A DNA stretch of 64,000 bases, taken from assembly GCF_022952855.1 (NCBI RefSeq), contig NZ_JALJDX010000204.1, positions 1-64,000 of the forward strand, in the 5' to 3' direction. Both the position numbers and the translations under genes were made by a program. Position 1 is the stretch's first letter. Every line of letters begins with the position of its first letter. The DNA is from Pseudomonas sp. RGM2987. GTDB taxonomy: Bacteria; Pseudomonadota; Gammaproteobacteria; Pseudomonadales; Pseudomonadaceae. A model generated the notes under the pieces. It had not been told where the DNA came from and made no database searches. It saw only the letters and a list, made by a program, of their open reading frames with translations. Positions 22,245 to 32,698 of this stretch are shown one piece after another.

Positions 22245-22814
22245 ATGTTTTGGTCACTGGCGATTCTCGCCTACCTGCTCGGCTCGCTGTCCTTCGCCAT
22301 TTTGCTCAGCCGCCTGACCGGTCGCCCGGATCCGCGAATGAGTGGCTCGGGCAATGCCGGCGCCACCAACATGCTGCGCCTGGCCGGACGCAAACTGGCT
22401 GTCCTGACCCTGCTTGGTGACCTCTGCAAAGGCCTTGTACCCGTATTGATCGCCAGCCTTGCAGGGCTCTCATTGCAACAACAGGCCTGGATCGGCGTAT
22501 GCGCCGTCATCGGTCACCTGTTCCCGCTGTACTTCCGCTTTCGTGGCGGCAAGGGTGTCGCCACTGCCGCCGGCATGTTGCTGGGGCTGTATCCGCCCGC
22601 GGCCCTGCTGGCAGTATGCGCCTGGCTACTGACGTTCTACCTCACCCGCACCAGCTCGCTGGCCGCATTGATTGCCACACCGCTGACCCTGCCGCTGCTG
22701 GCCTGGCAGGAACCGGCGGCCTTGCTGCCGATGACCGCACTGGTTGCACTGATCGTCTGGCGTCACCGGGGCAATCTACGCGACCTGTTCGCCGGGCGCG
22801 AACGGCATTTCTAA
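22245..22814 (+). CDS. plsY: Glycerol-3-phosphate acyltransferase PlsY
   Basis: 189 residues. Multi-pass inner-membrane enzyme that acylates glycerol-3-phosphate with acyl-phosphate, starting phospholipid synthesis. The three cytoplasmic-loop motifs are visible: [34 protein letters not shown] and the later [13 protein letters not shown]. Starting at the ATG 22245 gives the usual N-terminal membrane helix ([20 protein letters not shown]). It ends seven bases before the convergent tsaD stop. Confidence 0.95.
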   Translation: MFWSLAILAYLLGSLSFAILLSRLTGRPDPRMSGSGNAGATNMLRLAGRKLAVLTLLGDLCKGLVPVLIASLAGLSLQQQAWIGVCAVIGHLFPLYFRFRGGKGVATAAGMLLGLYPPAALLAVCAWLLTFYLTRTSSLAALIATPLTLPLLAWQEPAALLPMTALVALIVWRHRGNLRDLFAGRERHF

Positions 22815-22821
22815 ATGATCG

Positions 22822-23847
22822 TCACAACGGCGACAGCTGCTCCATGGGCCAGCGCGCCTGGACGCTGATCGCCAGGCTTTCCCGCTGGCCGGCCTTCAAG
22901 CGCTGGCAGCCGGCGAAGGCGATCATTGCGCCGTTATCGGTACAGAACTGCGGCCTGGCGTAGAACACATCGCCCTTCATGTCGCCGAGCATTTTCTCCA
23001 GCGAGACCCGCAAGGCCTTGTTCGCACTCACGCCACCGGCAATCACCAGACGCTTGAGCCCGGCCTGTTTCAACGCTCGCTTGCACTTGATGGTCAAAGT
23101 CTCCACCACGGCCTGCTGGAACGCCAGCGAGATGTCGCAACGGGCTTGCTCGCTGTCGTCCCCGGCGCTGACGCATTGCTGCCAAGTGTTCAAAGCGAAG
23201 GTCTTCAGGCCGCTGAAGCTGAAATCCAGGCCCGGGCGATCACACATCGGACGCGGGAATACGAAACGTCCTTCAACCCCCTGGGTTGCAAGCCGTGAAA
23301 TTTCCGGCCCGCCAGGATAATTGAGGCCCATCATTTTCGCGGTTTTGTCGAAGGCTTCACCGGCGGCATCGTCGAGGGTTTCACCGAGCAACTCGTAATG
23401 GCCGATTCCGTCGACCCGAATGAGCTGTGTGTGACCACCTGATACCAACAAAGCGACGAACGGAAACTCGGGCGGTTGCGACTCCAGCATCGGCGCCAGC
23501 AGGTGACCTTCCATATGGTGCACGCCGAGGGCTGGAATACCCCAGGCAAACGCCAGCGCCTGGGCACAGGATGCGCCTACCAGCAGCGCGCCCACCAGCC
23601 CCGGGCCGGCGGTGTAGGCAATGGCATCGATCTCGGTCGGCACACAGCCGCCTTCGGCCAGGACCTGACGGATCAAGGGCAGCATGCGCTTGACGTGATC
23701 GCGGGAGGCGAGCTCGGGGACCACCCCGCCGTAGGCACGATGCAGGTCGATCTGGCTGAACAGCGCATCGGCCAGCAGGCCGCGCTCACTGTCGTAAAGT
23801 GCGACACCGGTTTCGTCGCAGGAGGTTTCTAATCCCAGTACTAGCAT
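22822..23847 (-). CDS. tsaD: tRNA N6-adenosine threonylcarbamoyltransferase TsaD
   Basis: 341 residues of the ASKHA/Kae1 fold. Transfers threonylcarbamoyl to A37 of ANN-decoding tRNAs with TsaB, TsaE and TsaC products. N-terminal [11 protein letters not shown], metal-binding H111 and H115 in [12 protein letters not shown], and [11 protein letters not shown] are all present. Divergent from rpsU, with 199 bp of shared upstream DNA, the normal pseudomonad arrangement. Confidence 0.95.
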   Translation of the reverse strand: MLVLGLETSCDETGVALYDSERGLLADALFSQIDLHRAYGGVVPELASRDHVKRMLPLIRQVLAEGGCVPTEIDAIAYTAGPGLVGALLVGASCAQALAFAWGIPALGVHHMEGHLLAPMLESQPPEFPFVALLVSGGHTQLIRVDGIGHYELLGETLDDAAGEAFDKTAKMMGLNYPGGPEISRLATQGVEGRFVFPRPMCDRPGLDFSFSGLKTFALNTWQQCVSAGDDSEQARCDISLAFQQAVVETLTIKCKRALKQAGLKRLVIAGGVSANKALRVSLEKMLGDMKGDVFYARPQFCTDNGAMIAFAGCQRLKAGQRESLAISVQARWPMEQLSPL

Positions 23848-24046
23848 GGGTCTGCGCCTTGTAGAGGCTGAATTCGAAGGCGCGCATAATAGTCGCCGCG
23901 TGATGCCCCGACCAGCGGTTTTCGATCAGAGGCTTTGCATTCCGAGCGTTGAGGGGTTAACATCCGCAACCCTTAAAAACCGACGTCTTCAAGTGCTCTT
24001 TTGCCGCGAGGATGTTGACCCCGGTAATGAATGAAGGTAGCTCTGG

Positions 24047-24262
24047 ATGCCAGCCGTCAAAGTAAAAGAGAACGAACCCTTCGACGTAGCTCTGCGTCGT
24101 TTCAAGCGCTCCTGCGAAAAAGCCGGTGTTCTGGCTGAAGTTCGTAGCCGCGAATTCTACGAGAAGCCGACTTCTGAGCGTAAGCGCAAAGCAGCAGCCG
24201 CTGTTAAGCGTCACGCCAAGAAAGTTCAGCGCGAACAGCGCCGCGCCGTACGTCTGTACTAA
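24047..24262 (+). CDS. rpsU: 30S ribosomal protein S21
   Basis: 71 residues, full length, strongly basic C-terminus ([18 protein letters not shown]). First gene of the macromolecular-synthesis cluster rpsU-dnaG-rpoD. S21 helps the 30S subunit contact the Shine-Dalgarno region. The usual yqeY-like gene between rpsU and dnaG is missing here. Confidence 0.97.
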
Positions 24263-24291
24263 TACACAGACGTCCGTAGCAAGCTTCTGCC

Positions 24292-24315
24292 AAGCCCGGC
24301 CCTCAAGCCGGGCTT
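24292..24315 (+). terminator. Hairpin after rpsU
   Basis: AAGCCCGGC and GCCGGGCTT form a nine-base-pair stem with a six-base loop, 30 bp after the rpsU stop. No strong T-run follows, so it may be a partial terminator that lowers dnaG expression relative to rpsU, as known in E. coli. Confidence 0.6.
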
Positions 24316-24740
24316 ATGGCATTTGCGGAATAACGCTTGATGCTTCACCGTCAAAGCCGCAGACGCGACCAAGACAACCTGTTTCACCGCGTCAGACCTG
24401 GCTTCTCGCCAGCGGTGCACGTCTTTTCTGACGAGCCTTCCAAGGCTGCTGACGAGCACACCCTGATTCCTCTAACGACGATCAGCCCAAGGCACCTGCC
24501 TGCGTGCCCGCTTCATGAGCTATCCGAGGCCCGACCGGCCGTTACCGGACTCAGCGCAACACATTCAAACAGTCGAATACTGATCGTCATTAACGTCAGT
24601 GGATTATCGGCAGATACACTTCCCGACAGCGATACTGCAGACAACCCGGTCGAGCCACCGTTTTAACGTGCCTCAAGACCAGGGACCGATGACCCCTGCT
24701 GATTTCGGGCCTTATTTCGCGCAGTGATGATGAGAACGCC
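24316..24740. other. Non-coding stretch before dnaG
   Basis: About 425 bp with no frame resembling a known protein; the short open frames here have unnatural composition. It presumably holds the dnaG promoter and a long leader. I could not identify clear -35/-10 boxes or a known riboswitch. Confidence 0.5.
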
Positions 24741-26699
24741 ATGGCCGGGCTGATTCCCCAGAGCTTTATTGACGACCTCCTGAACCGCACCGACATCGTC
24801 GACGTGGTCAGCTCTCGCCTGCAAATGAAGAAAGCGGGCAAGAACTACACGGCCTGCTGCCCGTTTCACAAAGAGAAAACCCCGTCCTTCAGCGTCAGCC
24901 CCGACAAGCAGTTCTACTATTGCTTCGGCTGCGGCGCCGGCGGCAATGCCCTCGGTTTCATCATGGACCACGACAACCTGGACTTCCCCCAGGCTGTCGA
25001 AGAACTGGCCAAAGCCGCCGGCATGGAGATCCCCCGCGAGGAAAGCGGTCGCCAGCACAAGCCGCGTCAACCGACCGACTCGCCGCTCTACCCGCTGCTG
25101 ACAGCAGCCGCCGATTTTTATCGCCAGGCCCTCAAGAGCCATCCGGCCCGCAAGGCTGCGGTGGACTATCTCAAGGGCCGCGGCCTGACCGGCGAAATCG
25201 CCCGGGACTTTGGCCTGGGCTTCGCCCCGCCCGGCTGGGACAACCTGTACAAGCACCTGAGCAGCGACACGTTGCAACAGCGGGCCATGATCGACGCCGG
25301 CCTGCTGATCGAGAATGCCGAGACCGGCAAACGCTACGACCGCTTCCGTGACCGGGTGATGTTTCCGATCCGCGACACACGTGGGCGGATCATCGCCTTT
25401 GGTGGTCGGGTACTCGGCGATGACAAGCCTAAATACCTGAACTCCCCGGAAACGCCGGTATTCCATAAAGGCCAGGAACTCTATGGCCTGTACGAAGTGC
25501 GCAAGAACAACCGCAACCTCGATGAAATCATCGTCGTCGAAGGCTACATGGACGTGATTGCCCTGGCCCAGCAAGGCCTGCGCAATGCCGTCGCGACCCT
25601 CGGCACGGCCACCAGCGAAGAGCACATGAAGCGCCTGTTTCGCGTGGTTCCCAGCGTGCTGTTCTGCTTTGACGGCGACCAGGCCGGGCGTAATGCCGCC
25701 TGGCGTGCGCTGGAAGCGACATTGCCCTGCCTGCAGGATGGGCGACGGGCACGCTTTCTGTTCCTGCCCGAGGGCGAGGATCCGGACACCCTGGTGCGCT
25801 CCGAAGGCACCGATGCGTTCCGCGCGCGGATCAACCAGCATGCGCAACCGTTGGCCGATTATTTTTTCCAGCAATTGACCGAAGAGGCCGATCCGCGCTC
25901 CCTCGAAGGCAAGGCCCACATGGTCACGCTCGCGGCGCCGTTGATCGACAAAGTGCCCGGCGCCAACCTGCGCACGCTAATGCGTCAGCGCCTGACCGAG
26001 ATCACCGGGCTCAACAGCGAAGCGGTCAATCAATTGGCGCACAGCGCCCCGCCGGAGGCGCCGCCGGCCTACGATCCAGGCATCGATTACGACGCGATGC
26101 CGGATTACGCCGACTATCATCAAACTCAACAAGACTATGCGCCGCAGCAGCAATGGACGCCGAAGAAACCTGGCAGCGGTGGCAAGAAATGGGACAAAAA
26201 GCCCTGGGACAAGAACGGCAAGCGCGGCGATCGCGACCAGCCACGTGCCCCGCGGGTGCCGGCCGCCGTCGAACCACCAACCCTGGCCGCCCTGCGTACC
26301 TTGCTGCATCACCCGCAACTGGCTGGAAAAGTCGAGGATGCGGGGCACTTCGCCGCCGAGGACCACAGCAACACGCAATTGCTGGTGGCGCTCCTTGAAG
26401 CGGTGCAGAAAAACCCCAGGCTAAACTCCTTCCAGCTGATCGCACGGTGGCATGGCACCGAGCAGGGACGCTTGTTGAAGGCCCTGGCCGAGAAGGAATG
26501 GCTGATTGAAGGAGATAACCTTGAACAACAGTTTTTCGACACCATTACTAGCTTGTCCGCCCGCCAACGCGAGCGAAATCTGGAACAACTTCTGCGAAAA
26601 GCTCGCCAAAGCGAGTTGACCAGCGAAGAGAAAAACCAATTGCGCGACTTACTCAGCCGCAATGTCAGCGCATCAAACCCGACCTCAACTGGCGCGTGA
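24741..26699 (+). CDS. dnaG: DNA primase DnaG
   Basis: 652 residues. N-terminal CHC2 zinc ribbon with C40, H43, C61 and C64; RNA-polymerase core and Toprim domain with VVEGYMDVIAL and FDGDQAGRNA; then a variable linker rich in Pro, Lys, Trp and Gly (about 450-510, KKPGSGGKKWDKKPWDKNGK), and a C-terminal DnaB-interacting helical domain. Makes RNA primers at the replication fork. The ATG has only a weak GAG site. The linker is expected to be disordered. Confidence 0.96.
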   Translation: MAGLIPQSFIDDLLNRTDIVDVVSSRLQMKKAGKNYTACCPFHKEKTPSFSVSPDKQFYYCFGCGAGGNALGFIMDHDNLDFPQAVEELAKAAGMEIPREESGRQHKPRQPTDSPLYPLLTAAADFYRQALKSHPARKAAVDYLKGRGLTGEIARDFGLGFAPPGWDNLYKHLSSDTLQQRAMIDAGLLIENAETGKRYDRFRDRVMFPIRDTRGRIIAFGGRVLGDDKPKYLNSPETPVFHKGQELYGLYEVRKNNRNLDEIIVVEGYMDVIALAQQGLRNAVATLGTATSEEHMKRLFRVVPSVLFCFDGDQAGRNAAWRALEATLPCLQDGRRARFLFLPEGEDPDTLVRSEGTDAFRARINQHAQPLADYFFQQLTEEADPRSLEGKAHMVTLAAPLIDKVPGANLRTLMRQRLTEITGLNSEAVNQLAHSAPPEAPPAYDPGIDYDAMPDYADYHQTQQDYAPQQQWTPKKPGSGGKKWDKKPWDKNGKRGDRDQPRAPRVPAAVEPPTLAALRTLLHHPQLAGKVEDAGHFAAEDHSNTQLLVALLEAVQKNPRLNSFQLIARWHGTEQGRLLKALAEKEWLIEGDNLEQQFFDTITSLSARQRERNLEQLLRKARQSELTSEEKNQLRDLLSRNVSASNPTSTGA

Positions 26700-26713
26700 G
26701 GTCACAGCTCAGG

Positions 26714-26719
26714 TATAAT
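26714..26719 (+). promoter_or_regulatory. Candidate -10 box upstream of rpoD
   Basis: A perfect TATAAT lies 48 bp before the rpoD ATG. There is no good -35 at 16-18 bp spacing, so this may be a weak or activator-dependent internal promoter that supplements read-through from rpsU-dnaG. Confidence 0.4.
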
Positions 26720-26766
26720 CCTCGGCTTGTTTTTTGCCCGCCAAGACCTTCAGTGGATAGGGTGTT

Positions 26767-28614
<1,848 letters not shown>

Positions 28615-28623
28615 CCCCCAGAA

Positions 28624-28646
28624 CCCCCGGCCCTGCCGGGGGTTTT
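28624..28646 (+). terminator. Rho-independent terminator of rpoD
   Basis: CCCCCGGC and GCCGGGGG hairpin arms with a short loop, followed by TTTT, ten bases after the rpoD stop. Confidence 0.9.
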
Positions 28647-28739
28647 GTCATGTGCAGATAAAATCCCCGTTACCCCCCTCCCTGCCCTATAGCCCGTCTA
28701 CACTCGAAACATCCTTTCCCAAGCCATGGCGAGACAGTG

Positions 28740-31700
28740 ATGCCCAGACTGACGGCCGCGCTTTTGCTGTCATTGATGACATGGACCGCAACCGCTGGCG
28801 CGTTGACGCTCACCGACGAGGAGCTCCGCTGGCTCAAGGACCATCCTGACCTGCGCCTGGGTGTCGATGCCTCTTGGCCGCCATTTGAATTCCGCGACGA
28901 TCAGGGCCGCTACCAGGGGCTGGCCGCCGATTACGTCGAAATCATCCGCGAGCGTCTGGCTGTCACGCTCACACCCATCGAACCGGTCAGCTGGACCGCT
29001 GTGCTGGAGCAGGTGGCACAGGGCAAGATCGACCTGCTACCAGGCATCATGTCCACCCCTGAACGCCAGAATTACCTGGCATTTACCCGCCCCTACCTGG
29101 ATTTTCCGATCGTCATCCTGGCCCACCAGGGCGGCGCCCAGCCTCACAACCTGCAGGATCTCTACGGGTTGAAAATCGCCGTGGTGGAGAACTACGCCCC
29201 CCACGAACTGCTGCGCAACCATCATCCCGACCTGAACCTGGTGGCGCTCCCTAACGTCAGCTCGGCCCTGCAAGCGTTGGCGACCGATGAAGTGGATGCG
29301 GTAGTCGGCGACCTCGCCTCCAGCGTCTGGAGCCTGCGCCAACTCAAACTCGACGGCCTGTACGTCAGCGGCGAAACCCCCTATCGCTATCAACTGGCGA
29401 TGGGCGTCCCGCGCGACAACAAGATTCTGGTAGGCATTCTGGACAAAGTCTTGGCCGACATGAGCCCGGCCGAGATCAGCGAGATCCAGGAAAAGTGGGT
29501 CGGCAATGTGCGTGACTATCGTCAGTTCTGGTCGGACCTGTTGATTTATGGCCTGCCGGCACTGCTCCTGCTGGTCTGCATCCTCGCCGTGGTCATTCGC
29601 ATCAACCGCCGGCTAAGCTCCGAAATCGCCCGACGCGTCGACCTGGAACAGGAACTGCGCAGCAGTGAATACCATTACCGCGGCCTGGTGGAGAGCCTCT
29701 CGGCGATTGCCTGGGAAGCAAAAGTCAGCGATTTCACCTACAGCTACGTTTCACCCCATGCCGAGGAACTGCTCGGCTATCCCCTCGCCCACTGGTTGAT
29801 TCCGGGGTTCTGGCGCAACATCATTCATCCCGCCGACCTGATCCGCGCCCAGACCTATTGCGACGCTGAAGTGCTGGCCGGTCGCGACCACTGTATTGAT
29901 TATCGCGTCATCACCGCCGACGGCCGCTGCTTGTGGGTGCGCGACATCGTCAGCCTGATCGAGCACGGCCACGAACCGGTGCTGCGCGGGCTGATGATCG
30001 ACATCAGCGAAGCCAAGCGCACCGAAGAAGCGCTGCGCCTGTCGGAGCAGAAGTTTGCCTCGGTGTTCCGCCAGTGCCCGGACATCCTGGTCATCGCGCG
30101 CCTGGTAGACGGCTGCCTGCTGGAGGTCAATACCGCCTTTGAAGAGCAGATTGGCCTGAGCGCCGACGAGGTGGTGGGCAAGACCGCGACCGAATTGAAT
30201 ATATGGGGCATCCCGGGCGTCGGCCCGAGCCTGCTGCAACGCTTGCAGGCCGGAAGCATTCGCAATCTGGAGATGCCTTTTCGCCGCAGCAACGGCCAGG
30301 CCTTCACCGGTTTGATCTCCGCCGAGCCCTTCGACCTCGATACCACGCCGGCCCTGGTGGTGGTGGTACGTGATATCAGCCAGCTCAAGGAAACCCAGCA
30401 GCAACTGCAAACCTCCGAAGAGAAGTTCGCGAAGGCGTTTCATGCCTCGCCCGACGGCCTGTTGCTGTCCCGGCAAAGCGACGGTTTGCTGATTGAAGTC
30501 AATGAAGGCTTTAGCCGCATCACCGGCTTCAACAGCGCGTTGTCGGTAGACCGGTCGACCCTGGACCTGGGGATCTGGGTCAATCTCAACGAACGTAAGC
30601 AGATGCTCGACCTGTTGCAACGCGATGGCTTCGTGAAGGATTTCAGCTGCCATATCCGCCGCAACGACGGGCAGATCCGGCTTTGCGAAGTCTCCAGCCG
30701 ACCACTGCCCATCGGCAATGAAAACTGCATGCTGACCATCGCCCGAGACATCACCGAACGCCATTTCATGCAGGAAAAACTGCAACAGGCCGCCACTGTA
30801 TTCGAAAGCACCGCCGAAGGCGTCCTGATCACCGATACGCAACAGCACATCAGCGCCGTGAACCGCGCCTTCACCGAGATCACCGGCTATAGCGAAACAG
30901 AAGCCCTGGGCCATACGCCTCGACTGCTGGCGTCCGGGCTGCACGACAGCGCGTTTTATGCGGCGATGTGGCACCAGCTGACAGCAGAAGGGCACTGGCA
31001 AGGCGAGATTTCCAACCGGCGCAAGAACGGCGAGCTGTACCCCAGCTGGCTGACCATCAGCGCGGTGCGCAATCGCAACCAGCAGATCACCCATTTCGTC
31101 GCGGTCTTCGCCGATATCTCCAGCCTCAAGCATGCCCAGGCCCGGCTCGACTACCAGGCTCACCACGATCCGCTCACCGGACTGCCAAATCGCACGCTGT
31201 TCGAAAGCCGGTTGTTGGCCGCTCTCAACAGCCAACAGGAAAATGGCGGCCAGGGCGCGGTGCTGTTCCTCGACCTGGACCGCTTCAAACACATCAATGA
31301 CAGCCTCGGGCACCCGGTCGGCGACCTGCTGCTCAAAGGCATCGCCGTGCGCCTGCGCGAGCAACTGCGTGATATCGACACCGTGGCGCGCCTGGGCGGC
31401 GATGAATTCATCATCCTGCTGCCGGGGCTGCAACAACCCAGCGACGCCGAGCACATCGCTCAGAAGCTGCTGAACTGTTTTGGTGCGCCTTTCCAGGCCG
31501 GTGAACACGAGTTCTTCATCAGCGCCAGCATCGGCACCAGCCTGTATCCACAGGATGGTGGAGACGTTGCCACGCTGGTCAAGAATGCCGACGCGGCGAT
31601 GTACCGCTCCAAGGCCAAAGGGCGCAACCGGGTGGAAAGCTACACCCGTGACCTCACCGCCCAAGCCAGCGAACGCGTGGCCCTGGAGCATGAACTGCGG

Positions 31701-32483
31701 CGGGCGATCGAGCGCAACGAGCTGTCGCTTTCTTTCCAACCGAAAATCAGCCTCATCGACAACCGCCTGGTAGGTGCCGAAGCACTGATTCGCTGGTACC
31801 ACCCGACATTCGGTGATGTGCCACCGGAACACTTCATTCCGCTGGCGGAAGAGAACGGCATGATCCTGCAGATCGGCGACTGGGTACTGGAGCGCGCCTG
31901 TCGGCAATTGTGCGAATGGAACCGCACCTACGATAGCCTCGGCCCGCTGTCGGTCAACCTGGCCGGTGCCCAACTGCGCCAGCCGAACCTGCTGGGGCGT
32001 ATCGAACAACTGCTGCGGGAAAACCACCTGCAACCGGGCTTATTGCAACTGGAAATTACCGAAAACTTCATCATGAGCCAGGCCGAAGAAGCGCTGATGG
32101 TGCTGCACCAACTGAAAAAACTTGGCGTGCAACTGGCCATCGATGATTTCGGCACCGGCTACTCCTCCCTGAGTTACCTCAAACGGCTGCCGCTGGACAT
32201 CCTAAAGATCGACCAGTCCTTCGTCCGCGGCCTGCCCGATGACCCCCACGACGCGGCCATCGTACGGGCAATCATCGCCTTGGGCCGGAGCATGCAATTC
32301 AGCATCATTGCCGAAGGCGTCGAAACCCTGGCCCAACAGCAATTCCTTGCCGAAGAGGGTTGCGAACAGATCCAGGGCTACATCGTCAGCCTGCCTCTGT
32401 GCGCGGATGAATTCGCTGCAACGTTTCTGCGTGTGACCGTATCGGATTATTCGGATAGCACAGCCGAGAAACCGTCGTTATAA
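28740..32483 (+). CDS. rmcA: RmcA-like c-di-GMP regulator (SBP-PAS-GGDEF-EAL)
   Basis: About 1247 residues. Signal peptide, a periplasmic type-3 solute-binding domain (about 25-245, starting WLKDHPDLRLGVDASWPPFE), one membrane helix (about 265-288), four tandem PAS modules (about 300-790), a GGDEF domain with intact ARLGGDEFIILLPG, and an EAL domain with intact GAEALIRW, DDFGTGYSSL and EGVET motifs. Both catalytic signatures look active; in P. aeruginosa the homologue PA0575 (RmcA) acts mainly as a redox- and nutrient-sensitive phosphodiesterase. Position directly after rpoD and length (PA0575 is about 1245) support orthology. A GTG at 28737 is an equally possible start. The tRNA gene begins 15 bp after the stop. 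Confidence 0.92.
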   Translation: MPRLTAALLLSLMTWTATAGALTLTDEELRWLKDHPDLRLGVDASWPPFEFRDDQGRYQGLAADYVEIIRERLAVTLTPIEPVSWTAVLEQVAQGKIDLLPGIMSTPERQNYLAFTRPYLDFPIVILAHQGGAQPHNLQDLYGLKIAVVENYAPHELLRNHHPDLNLVALPNVSSALQALATDEVDAVVGDLASSVWSLRQLKLDGLYVSGETPYRYQLAMGVPRDNKILVGILDKVLADMSPAEISEIQEKWVGNVRDYRQFWSDLLIYGLPALLLLVCILAVVIRINRRLSSEIARRVDLEQELRSSEYHYRGLVESLSAIAWEAKVSDFTYSYVSPHAEELLGYPLAHWLIPGFWRNIIHPADLIRAQTYCDAEVLAGRDHCIDYRVITADGRCLWVRDIVSLIEHGHEPVLRGLMIDISEAKRTEEALRLSEQKFASVFRQCPDILVIARLVDGCLLEVNTAFEEQIGLSADEVVGKTATELNIWGIPGVGPSLLQRLQAGSIRNLEMPFRRSNGQAFTGLISAEPFDLDTTPALVVVVRDISQLKETQQQLQTSEEKFAKAFHASPDGLLLSRQSDGLLIEVNEGFSRITGFNSALSVDRSTLDLGIWVNLNERKQMLDLLQRDGFVKDFSCHIRRNDGQIRLCEVSSRPLPIGNENCMLTIARDITERHFMQEKLQQAATVFESTAEGVLITDTQQHISAVNRAFTEITGYSETEALGHTPRLLASGLHDSAFYAAMWHQLTAEGHWQGEISNRRKNGELYPSWLTISAVRNRNQQITHFVAVFADISSLKHAQARLDYQAHHDPLTGLPNRTLFESRLLAALNSQQENGGQGAVLFLDLDRFKHINDSLGHPVGDLLLKGIAVRLREQLRDIDTVARLGGDEFIILLPGLQQPSDAEHIAQKLLNCFGAPFQAGEHEFFISASIGTSLYPQDGGDVATLVKNADAAMYRSKAKGRNRVESYTRDLTAQASERVALEHELRRAIERNELSLSFQPKISLIDNRLVGAEALIRWYHPTFGDVPPEHFIPLAEENGMILQIGDWVLERACRQLCEWNRTYDSLGPLSVNLAGAQLRQPNLLGRIEQLLRENHLQPGLLQLEITENFIMSQAEEALMVLHQLKKLGVQLAIDDFGTGYSSLSYLKRLPLDILKIDQSFVRGLPDDPHDAAIVRAIIALGRSMQFSIIAEGVETLAQQQFLAEEGCEQIQGYIVSLPLCADEFAATFLRVTVSDYSDSTAEKPSL

Positions 32484-32484
32484 T
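32479..32484 (+). promoter_or_regulatory. Candidate -10 of the tRNA gene, overlapping the rmcA stop
   Basis: A perfect TATAAT spans the rmcA stop codon, 14 bases before the mature tRNA 5' end, and is followed by the GC-rich CCGCGACC, typical of stringently controlled stable-RNA promoters. A good -35 is not visible. Confidence 0.5.
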
Positions 32485-32498
32485 CCGCGACCTACTGA

Positions 32499-32575
32499 GG
32501 GCCTATAGCTCAGTTGGTTAGAGCAGAGGACTCATAATCCTTTGGTCCACGGTTCGAGTCCGTGTGGGCCCACCA
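32499..32575 (+). tRNA. tRNA with CAT anticodon, probably tRNA-Ile2 (or elongator Met)
   Basis: A full 77-base cloverleaf: acceptor stem GGGCCTA pairs with TGGGCCC (one G-T), D arm GCTCAGTTGGTTAGAGC, anticodon loop CTCATAA with CAT at 32533-32535, T arm CACGG/CCGTG around TTCGAGT, and encoded CCA at 32573-32575. The variable region TTTGGTCC and the anticodon stem resemble the lysidine-modified isoleucine tRNA (E. coli ileX type) more than elongator methionine tRNA, so I favour Ile2; older annotations would call it Met. Confidence 0.93.
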
Positions 32576-32580
32576 TTTCG

Positions 32581-32604
32581 AAAGCCGCGCATTGCGCGGC
32601 TTTT
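32581..32604 (+). terminator. Terminator after the tRNA
   Basis: AAAGCCGCGC and GCGCGGCTTTT form a ten-base-pair hairpin with an ATT loop and a T-run, five bases after the tRNA CCA. Confidence 0.9.
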
Positions 32605-32698
32605 GTGTTTCTGGCAGCTTTGCAAGGAGCATCCCTTAGCCCCCCTTACCGAGACTCCCATCATCGCCACCCCCAGCCTGCCCCGCCTGTTTCTCGAC

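Noticed and set aside
24337..24666. 109-codon frame between rpsU and dnaG as a candidate yqeY replacement
   Set aside because: No similarity by eye to YqeY, no ribosome site, mixed composition typical of non-coding DNA.
32564..32698. Start of the 840-codon frame at the GTG inside the tRNA
   Set aside because: It would translate the tRNA 3' end and its terminator.
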